Below are positions 21,701 to 28,535 of a stretch of DNA of 64,000 nt, one piece after another. Position numbers and translations under genes: made by a program. Origin of the DNA: Nissolia schottii (Eukaryota; Streptophyta; Magnoliopsida; Fabales; Fabaceae); NCBI GenBank assembly GCA_003254905.1, contig QANU01104094.1, positions 339,509-403,508 of the forward strand, read 5' to 3'. The notes under the pieces are model-generated. The model did not search any database. It was not told the origin of the DNA and worked only from the letters and a program-made list of their open reading frames with translations. Position 1 is the first letter of the stretch. Every line of letters begins with the position of its first letter.

Positions 21701-24252
21701 ATGTCTTATATATCCATTTGCTTTATGTATCCCACAATGTGATTAAGTTTGTTTATACATCTTCCACTTTATTACCGAGGCCTGCTTGTCATCTGGTTGT
21801 TGAAATAGGTAAAAGTGTGTAGAAAGGGCATTTTCCACCTAGCAAATTATTTCGGTAATACGGTTAATAAAACACATTAGAGCATAGATTTAATTTTGTT
21901 TTACAACTACTTCGTTATTGTACAAGGATACTGTTAGGTCGTTTTTGGGACCCAACAGCCAAGAACAAATAATAAGGATTTGATAAGTAAAAAGGATATT
22001 ATTGAATAAAATCAAGAGGCTGGTTCCTTTTCAAGGTCTGGTTCTCTTAACAACTCAATAATAAATCTACACCCTAACCTAAAGAGGATACTCCTATTTA
22101 TAATAGTTTTTATTCCTAAGATAATAACTAGATAAATGCTAATAATTAAAGATAAACTAATAAAGATAAAATAGATAAACTAACTAGTTGTTTTCTTATC
22201 CTTCCTAGTATAAACTTTCCATATTAAAGGGGCTTTTCTCTGATCCTAACAATACTCCCCTCCAAAGCCTGAACCTTGTCCTCAAGGTTGAATTTGGGAA
22301 ACTGCTCCTGAATCACAATTAAATCCTCCCAACTTCTTGCCTAGCTGCAGGTGCCCATCAGTGAACTATATGACATCATTCCAATACGTACTCCTGCTTT
22401 ACGGGCTTCTTTAAGGACATCAAACGCAGCATCCCACTTTTTAGCAATGGGCTGCATTTCAGCTGCCATATCTGCTAAAACATCAAAAGCATGATCCACT
22501 GCTCCTGACTGGGCACATGCAGCTATAAGTGCATTGAATACAACATGATCTGGCTTCACATTCTTGGCCCTCATTATCCCATAAGCACCAAATGCTTTAG
22601 CTACTTGCCCAGCTCTAGTACAACCATCAATAAGTGCCCCATGGGTAAGAACATTGTTACTATTATGGTTCAAATAGTTTTCTTCCCTATCCCTGAGAGA
22701 ACTACTGCCTTTCCTCAAGTTTTTTACTTTCATGTAGGGGAGGGTAGCCACCTCTATGCCTGGAAATTGGTCCCGTTCCTTCAGCATACTCTGCATTTTG
22801 TAAATAAACATCTGTGGATAATTGAGATCCTTCAAGTGTGGTATTTTCCATTGCTGAGGGCATTCCTTTTCTATTATTAGTAGAAGCATGAGGAGATAAT
22901 GACTTTAAACTACTAAGTGGTGACGTGGGACGTTCGAGCCCCTCCATCCGTTGCAAGACTTCGGTGAGCAAACGTTTGACCCCTGTCATCTCGCCCTTTG
23001 AGGTCTGTCATCTTGGCTTCAATCGAGACCTTCCAAGTGTCCATTGGAGGGCAATCAGAGAAGAAAACAGAAGCGGGAGATGAAAGGACGCGTACTGGAC
23101 GTCCACCAGAGAAGGAGAAAAATGTGCGGACTAGACTGCACCGAGGGTGGCAGCGGCGCGGTGGGAGACAGCGCGGTGGCGGTGCGGTGGGCGGTGGCGT
23201 GACGGAAGAAAGCGAACAGAATGCAACCAGCGAAGGAAAAAAAACACGAACACAAACAGAGAAGGAAATCGCGAACTGGATTGCACGGCGGTGGGCGGTG
23301 GCACGTGAGTCGACAGCGACGCGGTGGGCAGTGGCGCGATGGACGGACCAATTTGTTAGGTCGTTTTTGGGACCCAACAGCCAAGAACAAATAATAAGGA
23401 TTTGATAAGTAAAAAGGATATTATTGAATAAAATCAACAGGCTAGTTCCTCTTCAAGGGCTGGTTTCCTTAACAACTCAATAATAAATCTACACCCTAAC
23501 CTAAAGAAGATAATCCTATTTATAATAGTTTTTATTCCTTATTTTACTCCTAAGATAATAACTAGATAAATGTTAATAATTAAAGATAAACTAATAAAGA
23601 TAAAATAGATAAACTAACTAATAAAGATAAAATAGATAAACTAACTAGTTGTTTTTTTATCCTTCCTAGTATAAACTTTCCATATTAAGGGGGCTTTTCT
23701 CTGATCCTAACAGATACTTTGCCTACGTCAGTAACAATCATGCTCTGTCATAAACAGTCGTGAGCAATTAGTGGGGTGTTTATTTGGGGGCAAGATTTTA
23801 AGCAACTTAAACCTTGGTATTGCCTCCTTCATGGTTGAGTTGAAGGTTCTAGTATGCTGGTGTTGCGGTCATTTCAATATTTTGTGTCTTCCTTTCCTCT
23901 GATTATTATTATCTTACAAGATATGATTCCGTTGCCTTAACATTCTCAATACTTCAGATGTTCTCATTCGTTTTTTGCCAGGTGTCTTGGGTCTAATCAG
24001 TAGATGTATCACTAAGAAATTGACTATTACTACGTTTGTGGAATTTTTTTTTTCTTTGATACTTGAATTTGAATTCCTGTCATGGGGACTGATGCAACAG
24101 ACCTTTCCGTGTTTCAGGCAGCGTTAACCCAATTTTGGAGCCTGGCTTTGACGAGAGTGACTCCATCTTTTGATCACTTCGTTGGGGTTTTACTTATTGT
24201 TTTCTCTGTATGTTGCACCCTGTATGTTGGACCTGACAAGGAGATGGAATAA
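778..24252 (+). CDS. EamA/DMT-family membrane transporter, SLC35G-like (5' end outside window)
   Basis: Eight exons join in one frame: 778-952, 1928-2043, 14482-14541, 17585-17735, 17813-17879, 18531-18602, 18905-18970 and 24118-24252 (stop TAA 24250-24252). All visible junctions are GT-AG with matching phases. They give 279 residues of a hydrophobic multi-span protein. Recognisable blocks are QAIPLFE, the IQRLPSSQAIVLN loop and helix, REKLKISDI, GLACSFFGVLFFFRE, SYCLIRAGAIASDQP, TVFSFGILASP, ARGLQLERTGKV and the C-terminal YVGPDKEME. This order matches the plant drug/metabolite transporter family with two EamA repeats, of the type annotated as solute carrier 35 G1-like. The substrate is unknown. 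The N-terminal helix or helices must lie left of the window. An AATAAA hexamer overlaps the stop codon. The gene is unusual for two long introns (12.4 kb and 5.1 kb) packed with transposons, while every visible exon remains open. It is probably functional, though only transcripts would show that. Confidence 0.85.
1365..1672. repeat. Pair of diverged direct repeats in transporter intron
   Basis: Two related copies of about 90-110 bp lie at roughly 1365-1470 and 1588-1672. Both start near CAACCC(C)AAAAGCTAG, carry TTGC..TGCTCTT and end in AAGCAATGT(A/G)GGA. This looks like a dispersed plant repeat duplicated in tandem. The sequence between the copies has no visible coding content. Confidence 0.5.
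2148..2425 (+). repeat. Copia element 5' LTR
   Basis: Starts TGTTGACTATTGG and ends AATTCCGCA. It is the same length as the 3' LTR at 6727-7004. It is followed at once by the primer-binding site TGGTATCAGAGCC (2426-2438). Confidence 0.93.
2426..2438 (+). other. Primer-binding site (initiator tRNA-Met type)
   Basis: TGGTATCAGAGCC abuts the 5' LTR directly. This is the standard primer site of plant copia elements and marks the start of minus-strand DNA synthesis. Confidence 0.88.
2478..2987 (+). pseudogene. Copia gag fragment
   Basis: The reading frame opens with Met, a lysine run and the UBN2-type gag N-terminus: GHKLNGKNFIQWARSV, then VMSWLLNTMNNE and TAKEMWDVVEETY. About 100 residues in, the gag similarity breaks off (after IFEIKS) and continues only in shifted frames around 2990-3300. 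The zinc-knuckle part is not intact. The copy is a dead gag gene of the element at 2148-7004. Confidence 0.8.
3400..4225 (+). pseudogene. Copia protease and GAG-pre-integrase region, broken
   Basis: The aspartic protease motif WIIDSGASDHMTG is encoded near 3539-3580, with the later LDNVLYVPSL block near 3700-3730, where the frame shifts. The GAG-pre-integrase zinc region follows: LWHY, a stop at 3959-3961, then GHPNFMYL, CEVCQISKH and FSLIHSDVWGPS. The nearby core integrase motif is lost in a short deletion or frameshift around 4190-4250. Confidence 0.8.
4252..4602 (+). pseudogene. Copia integrase core fragment
   Basis: It encodes IKVLRTDNGREY, then GIVHQQNGIAERKNRHLLE and FWGEAVLSATYLINRMPS. 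These are the D-N-G and glutamate-containing catalytic blocks of copia integrase. The frame is lost near 4600 and resumes in a different frame (FVGYSPHQKGYKCYSP-like block near 4665-4715), so the integrase is not intact. Confidence 0.82.
5220..6720 (+). pseudogene. Copia reverse transcriptase and RNase H, frameshifted
   Basis: The first part carries NNTWVL and GCKWVFTIKYNADGSI. After the codons for FKAR a deletion and frameshift removes the usual Ala-Lys-Gly block. The frame then resumes with LDIKNAFLNGELEEEVYM, SLYGLKQSPRAWF, the catalytic VDD in FIVHVDDIVITGDD, DLGQLKYFLGME and TRPNIGFAVS. RNase H follows with YTDADWAGC and SSAEAEFRA. A small deletion lies just before DLGQLKYF, and a frameshift near 6510 precedes the final RHFIKEKID...ILTKALP block. 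Confidence 0.88.
6727..7004 (+). repeat. Copia element 3' LTR
   Basis: A 278-bp copy of the LTR at 2148-2425, preceded by the polypurine tract at about 6715-6726 and followed by the target-site duplicate TTATA. Confidence 0.93.
7452..8231 (-). pseudogene. Copia pol fragment: integrase C-terminus and RT start
   Basis: A 259-codon open stretch includes the copia integrase C-terminal block (FHGYSTCQKGFLCYDP), a proline-rich linker, the basic motif RRSSRDRKPPKKYG and the RT entry (ECWQKSIETELLALKENQTWDVV, then DHYKARLVVLGNKQEFGLNY). After a 1-bp shift near 7555 the RT continues in the frame at 7555-7160. It belongs to the minus-strand copia remnant. Confidence 0.8.
8318..8611 (-). pseudogene. 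Copia integrase core fragment
   Basis: It encodes SFHAYVQTQF, a GEYTSHLFQDFLQTNGT block in which the usual DNG is altered, and QQTGVAERENRHLVDVVRSLLLE. It is the integrase middle of the minus-strand copia remnant and cannot act alone. Confidence 0.78.
9380..11463 (-). mobile_element. Ty3/gypsy remnant, gag plus integrase tail, internally deleted
   Basis: On the minus strand, 9662-9408 encodes the gypsy integrase C-terminal block (ETTEKVKLIKERILTAQSKHKSYADKR, EFQEGDNVFLE). From about 10430 to 9880 broken gag sequence is read, ending in a zinc-knuckle-like CFKCGEKLG..C block. Protease, RT and RNase H are missing between them. The gag side probably continues right of the short LTR element inserted at 11464-12698. 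Confidence 0.62.
9408..9662 (-). pseudogene. Gypsy integrase C-terminal fragment
   Basis: 84 residues match the end of gypsy integrase: a lysine- and glutamate-rich helix followed by SYADKRQKPIEFQEGDNVFLE. The upstream part (usual YEALYG block) is visible only in a shifted frame near 9660-9690. This is a dead remnant. Confidence 0.75.
11464..12698 (+). mobile_element. Short non-autonomous LTR retrotransposon with perfect target duplication
   Basis: LTRs lie at 11464-11722 and 12455-12698. They begin TGTTGAGAATA and end in TCAACA / TCAATA. The 5' LTR is followed by a primer-site-like TGGTATGAGAGCAG, one base off the initiator-Met site, and the 3' LTR is preceded by the purine-rich GAGAAGGAG. 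GGAAG is present directly on both sides (11459-11463 and 12699-12703). The roughly 730-bp interior has no gag or pol that I recognise, so the copy needed another element's enzymes. It is inserted in the gypsy remnant. Confidence 0.85.
12704..12860 (-). mobile_element. Gypsy gag start and decayed primer site
   Basis: On the minus strand a degenerate TTGGAATCAAAGC near 12846-12858 resembles the Met-type primer site of gypsy elements. It is followed leftwards by a broken gag-start-like reading (QQRETI..ME). This is probably the 5' continuation of the 9380-11463 remnant, split by the LTR element at 11464-12698. Confidence 0.4.
13100..14290 (+). repeat. Duplicated LINE-like block (three partial copies)
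   Basis: Three related segments are present. The stretch from about 13110-13290 (GAGGTGCA, CACCCATGGACC, CTCACTAAT) recurs at about 13480-13645. The stretch 13265-13480 recurs at 14024-14240. The last copy encodes, in the plus frame, LLIKVRGSALNEQARVLWQ followed by WLKRYVRIFKGTFPFDNIWDEV, which resembles the C-terminal end of L1-type LINE proteins. The block was therefore duplicated in tandem and later split by the RTE insertion at 13653-14020. Confidence 0.6.
13653..14020 (-). mobile_element. RTE-type LINE 3' end (5'-truncated)
   Basis: The minus strand encodes the RTE C-terminus: MRMLWWMTRYTR, IREKVKVAPIVLKM, HLRWFGHVRRRPVEAP and DRALWRHLIHVADPT, stopping at 13679. It is followed by the characteristic tail CCCCACGTAGTGGGATAAG and a TTG-triplet run. 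The copy is flanked by an 18-bp target duplication, GTTTTCA(T/C)TTGGAC(G/A)AAC, at 13635-13652 and 14021-14038 with two mismatches. This is a typical truncated non-LTR insertion. Confidence 0.88.
14761..15234. mobile_element. Short TIR DNA element with 8-bp target duplication
   Basis: The ends are inverted: CTATGAAGCATGGAC at 14761 and the complement of CTACGAAGCATGGACAC at 15234, with imperfect similarity further in. The flanks are GTTAGGAG (14753-14760) and GTTAGGGG (15235-15242), a 7/8 match. An 8-bp duplication fits hAT or Mutator-type MITEs. There is no transposase. Confidence 0.62.
15480..17330 (-). mobile_element. Ty3/gypsy gag-protease remnant (Tat/Athila-like)
   Basis: On the minus strand the gag core reads, in broken frames, GATNAIQCKAFPVTLRKG, LPPKCIWSFEDLA and GSLRDYLDRFYAKY near 16800-16540. 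It is followed by a zinc-knuckle-like block CEYHNSYGHDIDDCVDLKDEVEKWVRSGH near 16170-16080. The protease-side block FTFVDFYGITPIHD follows and is present twice (see tandem repeat at 15571-15952). No LTRs are seen nearby. It is inserted in a transporter intron. Confidence 0.72.
15571..15952. repeat. 187-bp tandem duplication inside gypsy remnant
   Basis: Unit 1 is 15571-15757 and unit 2 is 15758-15952. Both begin GCC(A/G)TCATGGATGGGGGTAA and end CACTCGCATTGGGG. The second unit has a small insertion (TCTCACTACCATG) and a few substitutions. Confidence 0.82.
19200..20660 (-). repeat. Possible gypsy LTR-like block in transporter intron
   Basis: There is no coding content. The texture resembles the Athila-like LTR at 56115-57603, with notes on Asn/Arg-poor AT-rich text and a short GCTATAAAAGAAC TATA-like motif on the minus strand near 20045-20060. 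I could not define exact ends or a target duplication, so the assignment is tentative. Confidence 0.3.
20661..21931. other. Intron sequence, nothing clear
   Basis: It contains a 62-codon frame at 21205-21390 rich in Glu, Val and Leu with no family that I recognise, and a short TTAGGG-like run near 20868. It is probably old transposon text within the last transporter intron. Confidence 0.4.
22341..22660 (-). pseudogene. Captured PPR-protein gene fragment, MRL1-like
   Basis: Inside the LTR element at 21932-23712 the minus strand encodes HGALIDGCTRAGQVAKAF, GIMRAKNVKPDHVVFNALI and ACAQSGAVDHAFDVLADM, which are two 35-residue PPR repeats. It then jumps to KKWDAAFDVLKEARK and SYSSLMGTCS before a stop at 22341. 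From memory this resembles the chloroplast rbcL-mRNA factor MRL1, but the part between the MQPI and AKKWD blocks (roughly two repeats) is missing. The join is compatible with capture from a spliced or exon-skipped RNA. It has no own start, is too short to work and is a passenger. Confidence 0.72.
22702..22989 (-). pseudogene. Gag-like N-terminal fragment of the LTR element
   Basis: The frame reads MTGVKRLLTEVLQRMEGLERPTSPLSSLKSLSPH, a short coiled-coil-like start typical of gypsy gag leaders. A related piece, SIEAKMTDLKG, lies just upstream in a shifted frame. It links the 5' leader of the element to the captured PPR segment. Confidence 0.4.
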
Positions 24253-25760
24253 AGAAACATTTGACTGACATGTCTTAGGTTTGCTGCTAACTTGCTGTTA
24301 TCGTTAGTTGTATATTCAACTTGTTTATAAAAAAGACAGCGTTTTACCGGGGTTATTTAAAACACCAAAGAGGCAAGAAATGAAGCCAATCAAGATCAAG
24401 CACTAAATATGAAGAGGACAATTGCTGAAATTCCTTTCTTTATGGAGTGATTCTCATCTTGAATTATGAATGGTGTTTTCTCTCTAGTTTTATCTAATTT
24501 CTCTTCAACTTGTCTCTAAAATATAAGACTACATTACAAATGAATCAACTTGATTTTTGTAACAGTCCCGTCCTCTATTTATCCTATAAGGGTAAAATTG
24601 TCTTCTTACATTCATGTTACTATTTTGTAAACAAATACTGACGTGACGTAATTTAATTGGTTATTATATTGAGCTGGTTGACCAGCTCTTCCTTCTCAGC
24701 AGCTCTTCATGTGTTGGGTGTCTTTGCTCTTAGGTGGATGTTAGTTGAGCGTCTTCGCCTTTCTTAGAAGGTGGATGTTACCTGAGCATCTTCATCCTTC
24801 TTATAAGGTACATCTTAGCTGTGAGCATTTCCCCTTCCCGAATAGAGGATGTTAGCTAAGCGCCTTGACCCCTACTCACAAGGTGGATATTAGTTGAGTG
24901 CCTCGACTTCCTGAGAATGGTGAATGTTAGTTGGGTACCTTGACCGTTAGCCTCTTTCCTTCTCTCGTTTTGCATTGGTTTCTCTTATTGCTCTTTGTTT
25001 CTAACCACTGCACTAAAAATGTATGAAATACACAAATTAACAAATGCAAGTCCTAATAAAATTAAAAAAAAATATTAAAATGCAAAATTAAAAATTAAAG
25101 AGTTAAATGTTAAAAAGTTTAAACTCGATGGGTTGTCTCTTATCTAACACTTTGATTTACATCCCCTAATTGGACGCTCTAGCTTCTAGTTCAGTTCATG
25201 GTGGGTCAAAAGGCTCATTCCTACCACTCTTGGTCTCGTGAGAGTAATGAACCACTTGTGGCACAGGCCACAAAAGTCCTATGCCTTACACTACTCCTTT
25301 AGAAGTTAGAGTTAGGTTTGGCCATTTCTTCAGGGTAATCTTGTTTCTCTCTTCTCTTCCTTTGGTCTTTTTACTTCTTTTTTGCAAGGTGTGAAAAATC
25401 TTCTTGTATCCATCGAGTTAAGCTAGATAATCCATTTTGTCAATCTATGAGTTTTTCCTCTTTAATGAACTCGTCCAGATAGTCGGGTGAATTCTCTGGT
25501 GAAAAGGGATGTGGACATGGGGCAGCTACCCATGCTGGTGGAGGTGAACCTTTATATTGTTCATGCGGAGGAGAGATTGTCGTCATGCACGAGCATTGTG
25601 GAGGAGTGTAGTGTGGACTAGAAACTTTATAGGAGGGTTAAACATACATCAAAATTTCGTTTGATTTTAATGTTGTGTCAAATTAGAACTGACAACGGCC
25701 ACAACAACCATGATTAAATGATTTTTTAACAAACCGCGAGAATAAAGGAACTAAAAAAAA
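24253..25760. other. 3' flank of transporter gene with degenerate minisatellite
   Basis: This is AT-rich flanking DNA without recognisable genes. It includes the 37-bp-period repeat described at 24732-24960. A TGTAACAGTCCCG stretch at about 24558 resembles an LTR start, but no partner end was found. Confidence 0.5.
24732..24960. repeat. Degenerate ~37-bp minisatellite, about six units
   Basis: Units repeat the pattern (A)GGTGGATGTTAGTTGAGC followed by a C/T-rich tail (CTTCGCCTTTCTTA, CTTCATCCTTCTTA and so on) every 36-38 bp, with up to a third of positions varying. The array lies about 480 bp past the transporter stop. Confidence 0.65.
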
Positions 25761-26120
25761 GTTGGTTTCTTACCTACCCCAAGGGATAAATATTTATGCT
25801 ACTTAATTTATTCATTTTTAATAATTTTTACAATTAAAATCATTGAATTTTGTTATTATTTCATTTTCTATACCATCGTAATAAATTTTCATTAGTCCAA
25901 TCATGAAAAGAGCCAACTTATAAGAGGCTTAGAGATTTGTGGATCATTTGAGCTTACGATGTATTGTATTAAAAAGTATTAATTTATCATATTAAATCAT
26001 ATACTCCAATAAATAGATCATATTAAATCATGAAATGATAACAAAATTCAATAAATTTAGTTGTAAAAATTATTTAAAAAAATGATAAATTAAGCCTCAT
26101 AAAATAGGTGAAAAACCACC
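25761..26120. mobile_element. MITE with long inverted repeats and 11-bp target duplication
   Basis: The ends read GTTGGTTTCTTACCTA (left) and, on the other strand, GGTGGTTTTTCACCTA. Inner arms 25793-25868 and 26030-26105 are inverted copies (TTGAATTTTGTTAT on one strand of each). The 11-mer ACTAAAAAAAA occurs directly on both sides (25750-25760, 26121-26131). The long duplication and foldback suggest a Mutator-type MITE. There is no coding content. It sits just downstream of the GOT1-like gene. Confidence 0.7.
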
Positions 26121-26247
26121 ACTAAAAAAAATGGAGTTTGAGTATGAAAACTAAAAAGCCTTTTCCCTTTCTATTTTCCTTGGCACTATATGAAAACTAA
26201 CATATGCGCTTGCTAGCAGCTACGCAATGTTTCCACAGAACCTTGTG

Positions 26248-27244
26248 TTAGATAGGCACTCGTCTGCCTCTATAACGGTCGAAGAACTGCAAGTTGACAG
26301 AAAATGTTTTGTTAATTTCAGCATATTATGTAAATAAATGTATATAGTACCAACAGCTAGTAAAGTGCTAAACAACTTTTACATCATATTGTTCAAAAAT
26401 AAACAGACAAATAGATAGATAATAGATAGATAGAACCAATTACAACGTAACTCGAACAATCTCTAGACAGATAACTGAACCAAGTATTCTTTAAGACATG
26501 TATGACGAAAACAAAGATGCCCGCCCCAATCAATCACAAATGCTATAGATTTCATTAAGACTGAATGAATAAATAGATACAGAAGGCTACTTCCGTTACT
26601 TAAGATGGCAGGTTAAGAAAATTAAGCAATACTGCTTACAGATCGAATATATGGTTGTTGAAACAATGATCCAAGAACAGGAATCTTCGGCAAGAAAACA
26701 GCCAGTGTAGGCCAGAAACCGCTGCACAATATAATTTGATCATTAGCTTAAAATATAATGCACACTTAATAAAACAAGGATTCCTTAAGTTTCAACTGAA
26801 CCTGAAGAATACAATGAACCCATAAGCCTCCACAATCATGCCCAAAATAGGCCATCCCATTACAAGAATAAAAAATCCAATGCCAAATGAAACCGTCCCC
26901 TACACAATAAGCAAAATATAAGTAAAACTTTATCAAGAACACATGGTCATGAAGAACTAGTTTACCCTGAAATTACTACGCTTCACGAAGAACTGCATAG
27001 TGGATTTCAGTCCAATGGTAAGGGATACTCCAGAAACAACGAGGATCTAATTTGACTTCAAAAAAAGCAGATAATAAAAAGCAAAATAAAACAAGAAGCA
27101 AAACATCACAAACTTATGCAAAAAACTTGTCTTAGCATGAAACATACATTTCCCATTGCTAAGATAAGAATCCCTTGTCGAAAAAGGAGATAATTCCAAG
27201 GAATGAAAAAAATATACCAAAGCCAGTAAGTCCCAGTCCAATCT
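26248..27244 (-). pseudogene. GOT1-like vesicle transport membrane protein gene, frameshifted, first exon not found
   Basis: Minus-strand exons are 27244-27148, 27046-26966, 26899-26802, 26721-26640 and 26286-26248 (stop 26250-26248), all GT-AG with matching phases. The encoded blocks are IGLGLTGFGIFFSFLGII, FDKG, AMGN, ILVVSGVSLTIGLKSTMQFF, GTVSFGIGFFILVMGWPILG, GFWPTLAVFLPKIPVLGSLF and a basic FFDRYRGRRVPI end. This is the four-helix GOT1/SFT2-type family that acts in ER-Golgi transport and usually has about 140 residues. The exon at 27148-27244 holds a tandem TCTTATCTTA. Removing one TCTTA would restore the family frame; as read, a stop follows FDKGFLS. The upstream ATG exon is not visible before the gypsy remnant near 27590. 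Possible readings are a recent pseudogene, a null allele or an assembly error. Confidence 0.8.
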
Positions 27245-27589
27245 CTGTTTCATGTATCAATTGTAAAAATTAAATGTGATAAAAATAATCGAATTGCAAA
27301 TAAAGTTACAAATAGAACAGAAAGTAGATGCCAACTATTTAATGGATAAATAACCAAATATTATATCCATCTGCTAGACAAGATAACAGAACAAAGACAA
27401 AAATAAACTACTATATGTTTCAAAAATTGATTCATCTCAAGAGAGTTTCTGGCTTCAAGAAACTGGAGAAAAGTCTATGGCATTTACTGTTACCTCTAAA
27501 CAAAAAATTCCAAGAAAATATTTTTCCCTAATCTTTAAATCATGATTGTAAATATTATTTAATACCATAATAAGGCCGGAGTCTTGGCC

Positions 27590-28535
27590 TTATTCCCAGT
27601 TAGGGGAACTCCAATACCCTCGGTCAAGCTTGTCTCAACACGAAGCATAGTATCCACAATGTCTACATAAGTCATGGTGTTTAGGTGCACTAATAAACCA
27701 ATGCGACACTTAGTGAGTAACCCCCTTGACGAAACAATTGACCTTTGCTACTTGCATCGGAATGAGACTAGAGGTTGCTTGCGAAAAGTGGGTGAATCAC
27801 TCGTCGTACTTTGTAAATATCATGATGGGCATCATTTTCAGCTGAAGGAACTTGTCAACTATCTTATCAATCCTACTCGAGGGAAGGAAACGATCTAGAA
27901 CTGCTATGGAGAACTCTTCTCAAGTAGGTGGTGGTCCATCCTTTCTATCATCTTTGAACTCCTTGTACCAAAGGTCAACCTGGCCTCCCACCTGGAAGCC
28001 TACCAACTTTGTTGCTTTCTCCAACTAAACATGGGGAATTGCGATCATCTTCTCCATCTCGCTAAGGAAATCCAATGGGTTCTCCTCCTTGAGCCTTCCT
28101 AAGAACTTGGGTGGTCCTAAACTCCTAAAGTGATTGATATTGGTTGCTTCTTGGTTGGTTTGTTGTATTTCCATCGTAAGCTGGGTGGTGAGCGTCTCTA
28201 CCAATGTGGTCTTTATTTGCACCATGGTCACTACATGGCTACGAGTGATTGAGGTAGTACTACAATGGTTGCGTGGGATACGACATGAAAATGGAAAAAC
28301 CATGATTCTCCTAAGGAAAGAATAGGAAAATCACATGAGAGCATGGATGAAGACGATGACATTGCTACTTGATCCCAAACTTGACTGACTAATCCTAGAC
28401 TTAACTGATTTCCTATAGGCCTTGGGTAACATCAAATCTGTACAAATAGTGGTCATTCTATTTACACAATCATGATCCTACTTAAGGAACTTCTCCAGTG
28501 ACTCATAAGAAAAACTACGGCTCTAATACCAACTA
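27590..28535 (-). mobile_element. Ty3/gypsy gag remnant with primer-binding site
   Basis: On the minus strand, 28303-28025 encodes a gag start ending FRSLGPPKFLGRLKEENPLDFLSEMEKM. Shifted frames continue with VGFQVGGQVDLWYKEF, PTWEEFSIAVLDRFLP and FTHFSQ, the retrotransposon gag core. A Met-type primer site, TTGGTATTAGAGCCGTAG on the minus strand, lies at 28516-28533, next to an LTR-like end (TTTTCA at 28536-28541). Everything downstream of gag is missing. The fragment lies where the first exon of the GOT1-like gene would be expected. Confidence 0.72.

Larger units (their letters stand above)
21932..23712 (-). mobile_element. Non-autonomous LTR element carrying a captured PPR-gene fragment
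   Basis: Direct repeats of 320 bp (21932-22251) and 359 bp (23354-23712) begin TGTTAGGTCG and end TCCTAACA. The right copy has an extra short duplication of an AATAAAGATAAAATAGATAA unit. GATAC flanks both sides (21927-21931 and 23713-23717). A purine tract (GGAGGGGAG on the minus strand) lies beside the left LTR, so the element reads right to left. The interior holds a gag-N-terminus-like frame, then a PPR segment. No protease, integrase or RT is present. The typical Met primer site is not seen beside the right LTR. Confidence 0.88.

Noticed and set aside
22998-23405. 135-codon plus-strand Arg/Gly-rich frame
   Set aside because: It is antisense to the LTR element, spans the LTR border and has the composition expected from the GC-rich repeat text.
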